Notes: a model not told the origin generated them from the sequence alone. DNA of 13,638 bases from JBGPIK01 sp041484845 (GCA_041484845.1 JBGPIK010000155.1:1-13638); one strand, 5' to 3'. Counted from the stretch's first letter, positions 1-8,072 are shown. Made by a program: numbers and translations.

Positions 1-635
1 ACGCGCATGCCGCAGCGAAATGGGCCCACCGACGGCAGAAACTGCGGCTCGGTTTTCAGCGCGCCGTAGCGCATGATCTCAGGGATATGCTTGTGCAGCT
101 TGCCGATGCTGTACGGCGCCTCGTGTGGCAATTTGAGTAAACCTCCCTTCGGGTCTTCCCAGCGCTCGATCAGCGCCCGGCCGCCGCCGGAGTAACCCGA
201 AAGCGCATGAATTGAGAACGGTGTCTCGGGAGTAATCAAGCCGGCATCGACCAGAGGCCGCACCAATATAATGACCGCGGAAGCGTAACAGCCGGGATTC
301 GCGACGCGCCGCGCTTGAGCGATCCGCTCGCGCTGCCCGGCCATCAATTCAGGCAATCCGAACACCCAACCCTCGGTGACGCGGTGCGCGGTGCTGGCAT
401 CAAGAATTTTCACCGGGGAATCGGCCAGCCAAACGGCGGCTTCACGAGCAGCGTCGTCAGGGAGACAAAGCAGCACGATAGTGGCGTCGCGCAGTGCCTG
501 CTTACGCGCCGGCGGATCTTTACGCAGCTCTTCGGGGAGGGTGACCACGTCGATATCGTCCCTACCCGCGAGCCAATCGCGAATCCGGAGCGCCGTCGTT
601 CCAGCCTGACCGTCGATGAAAAGTTTGGCTGCCAT
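1..635 (-). CDS. argC: N-acetyl-gamma-glutamyl-phosphate reductase, type 2 (partial, C-terminus outside window)
   Basis: ArgC reduces N-acetyl-glutamyl phosphate to the semialdehyde with NADPH, the third step of arginine (ornithine) synthesis in the cytoplasm. The frame is open from the ATG at 635 to the window edge, giving 211 residues of the roughly 310 usual for the short type-2 family. The N-terminus has the Rossmann signature FIDGQAGTTAL (about residues 6-16). Then follow CLPDDAARE (57-65), DASTAHR (79-85) and the active-site NPGCY with Cys116. Downstream are SGYSGGG, typical of type 2, and LHKHIPEI with the likely catalytic His. An AAGGA Shine-Dalgarno sits about 9 bases before the ATG and supports the start. 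It stands alone on its strand here; no other arginine gene is visible. The family assignment is firm. Only the C-terminal third cannot be judged. Confidence 0.94.
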   Translation of the reverse strand, partial: MAAKLFIDGQAGTTALRIRDWLAGRDDIDVVTLPEELRKDPPARKQALRDATIVLLCLPDDAAREAAVWLADSPVKILDASTAHRVTEGWVFGLPELMAGQRERIAQARRVANPGCYASAVIILVRPLVDAGLITPETPFSIHALSGYSGGGRALIERWEDPKGGLLKLPHEAPYSIGKLHKHIPEIMRYGALKTEPQFLPSVGPFRCGMR

Positions 636-667
636 GCGAAATTTCCTTCTGGTCGTTCGAGCAAGCT

Positions 668-696
668 ATTGTGCATAAAACAAAGCGGGGGTTCAA
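668..696 (-). promoter_or_regulatory. candidate sigma-70 promoter of argC
   Basis: On the minus strand TTGAAC (696-691) is followed after 17 bases by CACAAT (673-668). The spacing is ideal, with a good -35 but a mediocre -10. Transcription would begin near 661, about 25 bases before the argC ATG, leaving room for the visible Shine-Dalgarno. No ARG-box-like palindrome was recognised. The call rests on spacing and position only. Confidence 0.33.
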
Positions 697-745
697 TGGC
701 CGGTGGTCCGTTGGACTAAACAACTCGGCTGGATAGTCAAATTCG

Positions 746-778
746 AATGAATAACCCCGCAGCAAGCTACAGGGTATC
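746..778. repeat. dispersed palindromic intergenic repeat, copy A
   Basis: The stretch AATGAATAACCCCGCAG followed by one variable base and AAGCT (746-768) recurs at 9211-9233 with a single difference out of 23. The core CCCCGCAGC-AA-GCTACAGGG can fold as an imperfect hairpin. It lies in the argC/MFS intergenic gap and looks like one half of a REP-type element whose other half is near 911-950. Confidence 0.6.
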
Positions 779-810
779 AGAACTCGGCGATGAGATTTGT
801 CTTAAAGGCG

Positions 811-890
811 TCACCCCCGAATGTTTTTATCGGGGGTCCAGTTCCGAATTCGCCTGGATTCCCGCTTAAAACATGCGGGAATGACGGACT
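811..890. repeat. pair of adjacent perfect hairpins (intergenic repeat-like)
   Basis: Two 8-base-pair perfect inverted repeats lie in series, each with a 9-base loop. The first is ACCCCCGA (813-820) with TCGGGGGT (830-837). The second is ATTCCCGC (858-865) with GCGGGAAT (875-882). The second, in the context TGGATTCCCGC...GCGGGAATGACGG, resembles very common intergenic repeats of environmental proteobacterial genomes. That is recalled knowledge, not tested here. The short open frame that crosses this stretch (790-978) is made of these repeats and is not taken as a gene. Confidence 0.6.
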
Positions 891-910
891 TCTGATAGAC
901 AATTTACTTA

Positions 911-950
911 ACGCAGCAAAGCTGCGGGGAATCGACCCACAGAGATTGAA
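911..950. repeat. dispersed palindromic intergenic repeat, copy B
   Basis: The hairpin CGCAGC-AAA-GCTGCG (912-926) is followed by GGGAATCGACCCACAG. The stretch 921-942 matches 9231-9252 at 21 of 22 positions, and a further ATTGAA/GTTGAA follows in both. TTGGGCAAAT also occurs downstream of both copies (965-974 and 9297-9306). The full element at 9211-9258 joins the halves that are separated here. Confidence 0.6.
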
Positions 951-997
951 GCTTCAGTGGCAATTTGGGCAAATATAACTCATCATCTCTTGTCTAA

Positions 998-2305
998 ATG
1001 CGACTCAAAAAACTAAACGTTAGAGAGAGCCTCCGAGCATCCTTCAAGGACGGCGTGTTTGCTGCCGTCATGACCGGCATTTCCGATTATTATGCCACTC
1101 CTCTGGCTCTTTTTCTCGGTGCCACGGTGCAGCAGGTTGGTTTGCTTACCGCCTTTCCCAACCTTTTGTCCTCTTTGTCGCAATTCCTGGCCGTGCGGGT
1201 GATCCGCTGGGTGGGCGGGCGTGTTCGACTATTGGTCCGCTTGGTCGCATCCCAGGCAACGCTCATTCTTGGCATTGGAATGCTCCCGTTGATCGAAGTG
1301 CCTTACCGCGTCGAGCTGTTTATTATTTTATTGATTCTCGCCGCCCTGTGCGGCGGCTTGGCGGGACCGGCATGGGGCAGCCTGATGAGCGACTACATCC
1401 CCTCGCGTCAGCGGGGGCGATATTTCGGCTGGCGCAACCGGATTGTGGGAATCGTCACTCTGGGCAGCGTTATCGCCTCGGGGCTTCTTCTTCATTGGCT
1501 CGAAGATGTGTCGTATACGGCGGGCTTTTCGATTATTTTTTCCGTCGCCGCGCTGACGCGTTATGTATCGGCTCACTTCATCGGCCGGATCGACGAGCCC
1601 CCGCAAAAAAAGGATCCCGCCAGCGAGTTCACCTTTGTTATGTTTCTCGCGCGCTTCAGAGAGAGCAATTTTCTCAAGTTCGTCATTGCGATTGCGTGCC
1701 TTAATTTTGCTTCCTACTTGGCCGCTCCGTTTTTTCCCGTCTTCATGCTCCGCGATCTTCAATTCAGCTATCTGACTTACATGGCGCTCCAGGTCGGCTC
1801 CTCGCTGGCATCACTGATCGCGCTCCCTCTCTGGGGCAGACATGCCGATCTCGTCGGCAACGTGAGAGTTTTGCGACTCAGTTCCTTTTTCGCCGTGCTC
1901 GTGCCTGTCCTCTGGTTGTTTTCACATAACCCTGCGTACTTAATGCTCGTTCAGATTTGGGCCGGCTTTTCCTGGAGCGGCGTTACGCTCTGCACCGGCA
2001 ACTTCATCTATGACGCCGTGACTCCACAAAAACGGGTTCGTTGCATCGCGTATTTCAACGTCATCAACGGCGTGGCCATTTTCCTCGGCTCGTCCATTGG
2101 TGGTTTTCTTGCCTCCAGGCTGCCGCCGCTTTTCGGCTATCGTCTTGTGAGCCTATTCGCCCTCTCCTTTTTCGCGCGGCTTGTTTTTTATCTGCTGTTT
2201 TCGCGCCGCTTTCGCGAGGTCAGACCGGCGCACGACGTCTCTCTCCAGGATCTTTTTTTCAGCGTAGTAGGAATTCGTCCGCTCGTTGGACCGGTGCAAG
2301 ATTGA
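998..2305 (+). CDS. MFS transporter
   Basis: This is an inner-membrane protein of 435 residues, the usual length for a 12-helix major facilitator superfamily permease. Hydrophobic segments are spread along its length, with a break after about residue 200 where the hydrophilic loop IGRIDEPPQKKDPASE separates the two six-helix halves. The basic loop VRVIRWVGGRVRLLVR (around 66-81) is where motif A falls, between helices 2 and 3. GSLMSDYIPSRQRGRYFGWRN (around 127-147) is the arginine-rich helix 4-5 region. A TAA directly precedes the ATG in frame, so 998 is the earliest possible start. I see no Shine-Dalgarno, so translation may rely on an unstructured leader. The substrate cannot be told from sequence. 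There is no partner gene on the same strand. Confidence 0.88.
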   Translation: MRLKKLNVRESLRASFKDGVFAAVMTGISDYYATPLALFLGATVQQVGLLTAFPNLLSSLSQFLAVRVIRWVGGRVRLLVRLVASQATLILGIGMLPLIEVPYRVELFIILLILAALCGGLAGPAWGSLMSDYIPSRQRGRYFGWRNRIVGIVTLGSVIASGLLLHWLEDVSYTAGFSIIFSVAALTRYVSAHFIGRIDEPPQKKDPASEFTFVMFLARFRESNFLKFVIAIACLNFASYLAAPFFPVFMLRDLQFSYLTYMALQVGSSLASLIALPLWGRHADLVGNVRVLRLSSFFAVLVPVLWLFSHNPAYLMLVQIWAGFSWSGVTLCTGNFIYDAVTPQKRVRCIAYFNVINGVAIFLGSSIGGFLASRLPPLFGYRLVSLFALSFFARLVFYLLFSRRFREVRPAHDVSLQDLFFSVVGIRPLVGPVQD

Positions 2306-2309
2306 GCAG

Positions 2310-2347
2310 AAGCCACCAGCCTAACGTTGACACGCAGCCGGTGGCTT
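2310..2347. terminator. possible bidirectional terminator between convergent genes
   Basis: AAGCCACC (2310-2317) and GGTGGCTT (2340-2347) form a perfect 8-base-pair stem with a 22-base loop. It lies just past the MFS stop and about 100 bases beyond the stop of the convergent giant gene. Only TTT follows the stem on the plus strand, so it is a weak candidate. Confidence 0.35.
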
Positions 2348-2449
2348 TCACGCAACACGCAGTTTCGTCACGATGTGCCACGATGGTAGATCACTTGAGT
2401 CGCTTTAGAACCGATGAGGCTTCTCGCGTGAGTAGCAATTACACGAGTT

Positions 2450-5400
2450 TCACTGGATCGTCCAGCCGTAGCTCGCCGGTGCCAGCTCGACGTTCCCGGC
2501 CGCATCGGTCGCCTGAACTTGGAAATTATGAGGCCCACGCAAGAGCCCGCTGTATTTCTGCCCGCTCTTGCAGGCCGTGAATCCGGCAGCGTCATTGTCG
2601 AGGAGGCACTTGAAACTACTTTTTTTCTCCGACGTGAACGTAAACGTCGCGCTCGTACTCGTCGTCGGGTTCGTAGGTTTCCCGGTGATGGTGGTAATCG
2701 GTCGAATCGTATCGACCGTCCATGCTTTGGCTTTTGCCACCGACTTATCCATGTTGCCAGCGGCGTCGACCGCCTTTACCTGGAAGTTGTGTTTTCCATC
2801 TAACAAAGAGGCAGAGATAAACGGGTTGGTACAATCCGCGAACAGGCCGCCGTCCAAGCTGCACTGAAAGCCGCCGCCCACTTCAGTCGAAGTAAAACTG
2901 AACGTTGCCACGGGATTGTTCGTCAACAACGGAGGCGCCGAAGTGATGGCGGTATTCGGGGCTGCGGTATCTATCGTCCAGAAAAAACTCGCTGGAGTCG
3001 GGTCGGTACCAAATGCGTCGGTAGCGCGCACTAGAAAGTTATGGTTGCCGACCTTCAATTTGGTATAGCTCTTGGGACTCGTGCACGCGGCAAACGCGAC
3101 GTTGTCAAGACTACAGGTGAACGTACTTGACGGATCGGTCGAAGTGAAAATGAAGATTGCGCTGGTGCTGTTAGTCACCGCTGCCGGCCCGGAAGAAATC
3201 GAGGTGTCAGGCGGGGGCGGCGGACCATAACCAGCTGTAACGACCATATCCGCACCCATGATCACGTTACATGTCGTCCCCGCTGAGAAGTTGCAACCGC
3301 TCCAGCTAATAAAGTTATTGCTCCCGGCTATAGACGCGGCGATCACCGTCACTTGGGTATTGAGGTTATACGTCCGCGTGAACGGGGTCGAGCCGTTGGT
3401 TAGATTGTTTTTATCCGTGGGACTCACCGCGATGTTTACCCCAGCGTTGGGATTGCTAGATTTTATCGTCAAAGTGTTCGTCGGCGGCCCAGATATTACA
3501 TTGGCGTTCGTGACAAAGGCTCCCCGGCCAAAGGTGAAAGCGACGAGCCTATTCGTTGTCCGGTTGAGCTTGAGATCGGAGACCACCACGTTCGGCATCC
3601 CGTTGTCCGGACCCATGTGAGCCCATGTCGCGCCTCCGTCCATACTCCTCCACACGCCGATTGCTCCGACATACACGATCCGCGGGTCAATCGGATCCAC
3701 CACGACGGTATTGAGTGGATGATTCACCGGTGGGCTCACGTTGACCCAAGTCGGGACGGACACCAGCGCACTAGTGGTCTTGAATAGGTGGCCCGGCTGA
3801 CCGGGTGTGCCTTCATCGAAACTAGACAGCGTCACGTAGAGAATATTTGCGTTGGTGGGATCGAACGCGAGACCGGTGATAGGGCGGTTGGGTACTGAGT
3901 TGCTTGGATCGAGATCCACCCATGTCCCTCCCCCATTGTTGGTAAGGCGTAGTTGACCTAACAAAGTGCTGAAAGCGTACGTGCTGCAGGTCGGATCCGA
4001 GGGAGCAAAGGCAATTGCCGTAATTGAGTTCCCCATCTCCGGACTGTTCGAGGCCCACGAAGGATTGGTGGCACTGAAGAAGTTGTTGGAACGCCACAGA
4101 TTATCTGTAACTGCGAGAAGGACATCATTGTTTGCCGGGCACTTGCTCATAGGAGGGAAAGAGGAAACATTTGTTAGATCAATGCCAGAACCGGCGAGTA
4201 CAAACGATGTCCCGCCATCCGTAGTCCGTGCTGGCGGCGCAACCCATACCGCCCAGTCGGTATCGGGCCGAGCGGACGATATCAGAACACCGCTCCCCTC
4301 GACAGCATTGAACAACCAATTGTTGTTCCCGCTCCATTTCATGCCGCTGATGGCGTCGATGCCGACCGCCAATCCGAAATTCGGGTCGGTCGGGTGCAAG
4401 GCGCCATGAATCATAGTCGGAATGACCGTGTTGGTGGCGTGGTCGGTCCAGGATGCATCGGTGGTGGCATTCGCGGGTAACGGCACGTCGGTCGTGCTGA
4501 GTATCCCCACGTCGGCTCCAAAAATCAGGCGCTTTCCCGCCCAGGCGAGCGCATGCCAGTCGGCGCCGCCTCGATCTATGGGTGTCCATGTCGGCGAGGC
4601 CCCGCAATTCGTGCACTGCCACAGAGTGAGTCTTCCGCCCGCGTAGAGTGTATTCGGATCGGCTGTATCGATCAGCATTACCATACCCCAAGAGCACGCA
4701 TTAAAACAGAATCCGTCAGTTCCGGCCATATTGGGAATCCGTGTCCAGGTTGGCGTCGATGCCCATGCATTGTCCGTGCGAAAGAGCGCCACTCCGTTGG
4801 CACTGTCCTCGACACCGACGTACACGGTGCTCGGGTTGGATGGCGCGACGGCGATGGCGACTCGCCCTTCGCCTGCGATCAGCGGATCCCAGGCGCCCGA
4901 GATGCGTGTCCAAGTTTCTCCGGCATTGGTCGACCGATACACGCCATTAGCAACACCACCGGAAATGTTTGCGATTCCAATTCCGGCAAATTGATTGTTG
5001 AAATTGGTGGGGTCGACATCGAGATCCGTCGCCTGTCCCGCCAGTTTCAAAGACCATGTCACACCACCATCAATCGACTTGAGAATACCGGTCGGCGGTG
5101 GAGAAGGCATCGGAAGGTAGCCGGGCCAGATCGTTCCGGGTGCCGTCGCCGCTACCAGGATGTCGGGATTCGCCTGGTGGACTCGTAGGCCAGTGAATCC
5201 GGCCCTGGTGAAGGTGGCCGGCGCGAGGAGCGTCCAAGTGTTGCTGCCGTCGGTCGACTTTAAGAGGCCGGCCCCGGAGTAGATGGGCCCTCCGTTCCTC
5301 CCAAACTCACCGGTCCCGGCATAGACGACGTTAGGATTGCTCGGCGCAAACGCGATGTAGCCCATGTTCAGCGAGGCCTGGTCGTCGGTCTTCGGCGTCC

Positions 5401-6706
5401 ACGTCGTACCAGCATCGAGGGTTTCCCACACTCCACCGCCAGCGGCACCGAGCAGCCAGTGACTGAGATTCCCCGGATCGACAGCAACGGCATGCACACG
5501 CCCGCGTCCCACCGGGCCGATATTCGTCCACGCCGGGGCGTCAGCGTGGACCTCGACCGTTACGGTGGCGGATCTCGAGTCGAACCCGGGGGCGCTAACC
5601 TGAGCGGTGTCGATGAGCGTACCCCGCGTGGTTGGCGTGACGCGAATCGCGATCGACGCAGTGGCGAGACTCGGTAGATCGCCTAGGTTGCACGATATCG
5701 TGCCGCCACTTGCGTTGCATGTGCCCTGGCTAGGCGACGCGGAGACGAATGTCACGCCGCCGGGGAGCGTATCCACCAAGGTGACGTTTGTGGCGTTTTG
5801 AGGCCCACCATTGGTGACGGTTGGGGTGAAAATGAGATCGCCACCGACGCCAGGGTCGATGTCGGGACTCGTGGCTATGCTGAGATTGAGCCCCGACTTG
5901 CACTTGCCCGCACGGCCTGCCGCGTAAATCGCGTGGACTTCGGCGGCGGTCAGAGCGCGATTGTAGACCGTCACCTCGTCGGCAAGCCCTTGCAGCCATT
6001 GGTTGGCGCTGAAGCGGCCAATGTAAAAGTGATCCGTTAGGGTGTTGAATATCATGGCCTGTTGGCCGACGGCGCCGCCATCGACGAAGATCGTTACCAT
6101 ACCGCCGGCGACGGTTACGGCCATGTGATGCGATTGATGAAGCGCTAAGTTGGCGGGCGGGAAGAAGTCGCTGCCCGAAGTCGACACAAAGACATCACCA
6201 AACTTATCGGTACTGAGCCGAAATGTCCCACCGACGTTCCCATCGACGCCGTAACCCGCGATGAAGGTTTCAGCTATGGAATTGTACGCGTCAATTCGCA
6301 CCCACAACTCCATCGTCCGATCCGCGTTCCCGACTGGCAGGTTCGTCATCGGAGCCGCCACGGAGAAGTTGGCGTCAACACTGAACGCGTTTCCGACCTC
6401 GCCTGGCGCAAACGCCGCCGTCCCTACAGCCGAGCCGTCCGCTGCGCCGACGATGTCCTGGAAATTCCCTTCGCCTGGCCACCATGCTACGATACCAGAG
6501 GGCGGGAAGACACATGACTGTTGGGCAGTGGCGAACTGCGGTATGAGCAACAGAATGAGCGACAAAAAAATGGCTTGAAGAACGAACAGCCCTGTGTATT
6601 GCCTCCCGAGCCTCCGAGTCGGCAGAAAGCGAAAGTCGAGGGTCGGACGTCTACGACGCAATATTCCCACTAAGTCTTTTGGTCTTCGCCCGAAACAGTT
6701 TGTCAT
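2450..6706 (-). CDS. giant secreted protein: LamG-like / DUF11 / BNR-propeller / InlB-type repeat / three Ig-like modules
   Basis: A predicted exported protein of 1418 residues. A basic N-region of about 38 residues precedes a hydrophobic core (about 39-58) and a FATA-QQ cleavage site at 61/62. Residues 65-270 look like a LamG/concanavalin-A-like domain, opening CVFPPSGIVAWWPGEG and closing YAAGRAGKC. Residues 273-387 are DUF11 (TPTVTNGGPQNATNVTLVDT). Residues 390-1070 carry Asp boxes of the S-x-D-x-G-x-T-W type, for example at 484-491, 544-551, 592-599, 922-929 and 1021-1028, as in sortilin/BNR propellers. Residues 1078-1160 resemble an InlB-type repeat. Residues 1166-1246, 1247-1332 and 1333-1418 are tandem Ig-like modules, each with one close cysteine pair. 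No sialidase FRIP motif, PEP-CTERM or LPXTG anchor is visible. An adhesive or glycan-binding surface role is inferred. The ATG has only a weak Shine-Dalgarno, and the unusually long N-region leaves a shorter start (near a GGGAGG around codon 34) possible. Confidence 0.85.
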   Translation of the reverse strand: MTNCFGRRPKDLVGILRRRRPTLDFRFLPTRRLGRQYTGLFVLQAIFLSLILLLIPQFATAQQSCVFPPSGIVAWWPGEGNFQDIVGAADGSAVGTAAFAPGEVGNAFSVDANFSVAAPMTNLPVGNADRTMELWVRIDAYNSIAETFIAGYGVDGNVGGTFRLSTDKFGDVFVSTSGSDFFPPANLALHQSHHMAVTVAGGMVTIFVDGGAVGQQAMIFNTLTDHFYIGRFSANQWLQGLADEVTVYNRALTAAEVHAIYAAGRAGKCKSGLNLSIATSPDIDPGVGGDLIFTPTVTNGGPQNATNVTLVDTLPGGVTFVSASPSQGTCNASGGTISCNLGDLPSLATASIAIRVTPTTRGTLIDTAQVSAPGFDSRSATVTVEVHADAPAWTNIGPVGRGRVHAVAVDPGNLSHWLLGAAGGGVWETLDAGTTWTPKTDDQASLNMGYIAFAPSNPNVVYAGTGEFGRNGGPIYSGAGLLKSTDGSNTWTLLAPATFTRAGFTGLRVHQANPDILVAATAPGTIWPGYLPMPSPPPTGILKSIDGGVTWSLKLAGQATDLDVDPTNFNNQFAGIGIANISGGVANGVYRSTNAGETWTRISGAWDPLIAGEGRVAIAVAPSNPSTVYVGVEDSANGVALFRTDNAWASTPTWTRIPNMAGTDGFCFNACSWGMVMLIDTADPNTLYAGGRLTLWQCTNCGASPTWTPIDRGGADWHALAWAGKRLIFGADVGILSTTDVPLPANATTDASWTDHATNTVIPTMIHGALHPTDPNFGLAVGIDAISGMKWSGNNNWLFNAVEGSGVLISSARPDTDWAVWVAPPARTTDGGTSFVLAGSGIDLTNVSSFPPMSKCPANNDVLLAVTDNLWRSNNFFSATNPSWASNSPEMGNSITAIAFAPSDPTCSTYAFSTLLGQLRLTNNGGGTWVDLDPSNSVPNRPITGLAFDPTNANILYVTLSSFDEGTPGQPGHLFKTTSALVSVPTWVNVSPPVNHPLNTVVVDPIDPRIVYVGAIGVWRSMDGGATWAHMGPDNGMPNVVVSDLKLNRTTNRLVAFTFGRGAFVTNANVISGPPTNTLTIKSSNPNAGVNIAVSPTDKNNLTNGSTPFTRTYNLNTQVTVIAASIAGSNNFISWSGCNFSAGTTCNVIMGADMVVTAGYGPPPPPDTSISSGPAAVTNSTSAIFIFTSTDPSSTFTCSLDNVAFAACTSPKSYTKLKVGNHNFLVRATDAFGTDPTPASFFWTIDTAAPNTAITSAPPLLTNNPVATFSFTSTEVGGGFQCSLDGGLFADCTNPFISASLLDGKHNFQVKAVDAAGNMDKSVAKAKAWTVDTIRPITTITGKPTNPTTSTSATFTFTSEKKSSFKCLLDNDAAGFTACKSGQKYSGLLRGPHNFQVQATDAAGNVELAPASYGWTIQ

Positions 6707-6792
6707 GGCCTATTCACTGAGGACATCAGCAAATCAATGGTGATGTTTGACAACGTTGCTCGCATCTCTCTTCTCGCTGGTGACCCTGCTAA

Positions 6793-6906
6793 GAAAAAAG
6801 CCCGACAGGATTACCTCCCGATCGGGCTCTCGGAAAACGAGTCGCCGCCACCTCCCCCGCTCATTCCCCAGAGCTACGGGCCGGACAGTGCTGCATAAAA
6901 TAAAGT
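6793..6906 (-). ncRNA. candidate small RNA, tiny-peptide gene or attenuator leader
   Basis: A near-consensus promoter (6941-6913) predicts a start near 6906, and a strong intrinsic terminator ends about 110 bases later. No long gene lies between. The transcript could form three hairpins: GAGC/GCTC (6874-6871 with 6862-6859), CGAG/CTCG (6841-6838 with 6832-6829) and the terminator stem. It also contains a 17-codon frame at 6864-6811, MSGGGGGDSFSESPIGR, with only a poorly spaced GGGG before the ATG and its stop inside the terminator loop. It does not match tmRNA, 4.5S RNA, 6S RNA or a riboswitch class I know. Since the giant secreted gene starts 87 bases past the terminator on the same strand, the unit could instead be its conditional leader. 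Function unknown. Confidence 0.5.
6794..6828 (-). terminator. intrinsic terminator
   Basis: Read on the minus strand, AGCCCGA (6828-6822) and TCGGGCT (6805-6799) form a perfect 7-base-pair GC-rich stem followed at once by TTTTTC. The 16-base loop contains GGGAGGT, a Shine-Dalgarno-like sequence, and the stop of the 17-codon frame. The orientation shows that a minus-strand transcript arises between here and the MDR gene. Confidence 0.75.
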
Positions 6907-6912
6907 AGCAAA

Positions 6913-6941
6913 CTTATAGGATGGATGACCGTCGCTGTCAA
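6913..6941 (-). promoter_or_regulatory. strong sigma-70 promoter
   Basis: A perfect -35 TTGACA (6941-6936) is followed by a 17-base spacer and a -10 TATAAG (6918-6913), which differs from consensus only in the last base. It points away from the MDR gene, toward the terminator at 6828-6794 and, beyond it, the giant secreted gene. Confidence 0.7.
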
Positions 6942-7010
6942 ACGGTCGCCGGCTTGATTTAACGCTCTTGGGCCCGAGCTGGAAAGAGAGAATTGATCGA
7001 ACTATCCTAG

Positions 7011-7949
7011 ATGAAGCCCATGAAGGCGGTTCGAATTCACAGGTTTGGTCCACCGGAAGTGCTCTCGCTTGAGGAGGTGCCCAAGCCTGAGCCGAGTCAC
7101 GGTGAGGTCGTCGTGCAGGTTAAGGCAGCCGGCGTCGGGCCGTGGGATGCGTTGATTCGCAGCGGAAAGAGCGCCCTGCCCCAGCCGCTTCCGTTGACTT
7201 TGGGATCCGATCTTTCGGGAGTCATTGATTCCATCGGTCCCGGCGTGAAGGATTTCAAAATTGGCGATGAAGTCTTCGGCGCGACCAACCAGCATTTTAC
7301 CGGAGCGTATGCGGAATACGCACTCGCTAAAGCGAGCATGCTCGCGCTCAAGCCGAAAAAGCTCAATCACACGCACGCGGCGTCGGTTCCGGTTGTGGCG
7401 GTCACCGCATGGCAAATGGTTTTCGATTTTGCCCAGGTCGCGCCGGGACAATTCGTGCTCGTCCACGGTGGCGCGGGAAATGTCGGCGCGTTCGCGGTGC
7501 AATTGGCCAAGCGAGCGGGCGCCATGGTGATCGCCACCGCGTCGGCTGAGAACGAACGCTACGTGCACACGCTTGGCGCCGATGGAGTCATGGACTATCG
7601 CGCCGCTCGTTTTTACGAGAGTCTGAAGAACGTCGACGCGGTGCTCGATACCGTCGGCGGTGAAACGCTGGAGCGCTCTTATGAAATTATCAAGCCGGGC
7701 GGTATCGTGGTCTCCTCAGCGGCTCAGCCGTCCCCGGAAAAGGCCGATCAATACGGCATTCGCACGGTTTTCTTCCTCGTTGAGGTATCCACGGAGCGAC
7801 TCGCAAAAATTGCTCAGATGATCGACGCTGGGGAGCTAAAGACCGAAGTGGGCGAAGTACTGTGGCTCGACGAGGCGCGCCAGGGACACGAGATGCTCGA
7901 AGGCGCGCGCCGCAGGCGCGGCAAGATTGTCATAAAGATAGCCGACTGA
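7011..7949 (+). CDS. NADP-dependent oxidoreductase, MDR superfamily (quinone oxidoreductase-like)
   Basis: A cytoplasmic zinc-independent medium-chain dehydrogenase/reductase of 312 residues, close to the normal 310-330 for quinone oxidoreductases. The N-terminal GroES-like domain runs to about residue 120 and includes MKAVRIHRFGPPEVL and GSDLSGVIDSIGPGVKDFKIGDEVFG. The nucleotide-binding domain has HGGAGNVG (152-159), the AxxGxxG-type NADPH loop, then LDTVGGE and PGGIVVSS. The cysteine ligands of zinc alcohol dehydrogenases are absent, which fits a reductase of quinones or enones. A second ATG at 7020 gives the commoner family start MKAV. Neither start has a clear Shine-Dalgarno. It is divergent from the small transcription unit at 6793-6941. 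The exact substrate is unknown. Confidence 0.9.
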   Translation: MKPMKAVRIHRFGPPEVLSLEEVPKPEPSHGEVVVQVKAAGVGPWDALIRSGKSALPQPLPLTLGSDLSGVIDSIGPGVKDFKIGDEVFGATNQHFTGAYAEYALAKASMLALKPKKLNHTHAASVPVVAVTAWQMVFDFAQVAPGQFVLVHGGAGNVGAFAVQLAKRAGAMVIATASAENERYVHTLGADGVMDYRAARFYESLKNVDAVLDTVGGETLERSYEIIKPGGIVVSSAAQPSPEKADQYGIRTVFFLVEVSTERLAKIAQMIDAGELKTEVGEVLWLDEARQGHEMLEGARRRRGKIVIKIAD

Positions 7950-8072
7950 TACCGCGCACTAAGTGATCCGATCTCTTAACTTTTTCTGGAAAATTAGCGA
8001 CGGCCGTTCTTCCCTGCCGGCGTGATGAATCAGTGGGAGGTGTTCAAATTATTCCTCTCACCGTGGGCTCCG

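Noticed and set aside
790..978. 62-codon plus-strand open frame before the MFS gene
   Set aside because: It consists of the hairpin repeats at 811-890 and 911-950, has no ribosome site and no domain.
2041..2580. 179-codon plus-strand open frame crossing the MFS gene end
   Set aside because: It runs out of frame over the MFS C-terminus and then antisense over the end of the giant gene; the product has no domain.
4553..5188. 211-codon plus-strand open frame inside the giant gene
   Set aside because: It is antisense to clear Asp-box repeats; long shadow frames are expected in GC-rich coding sequence.
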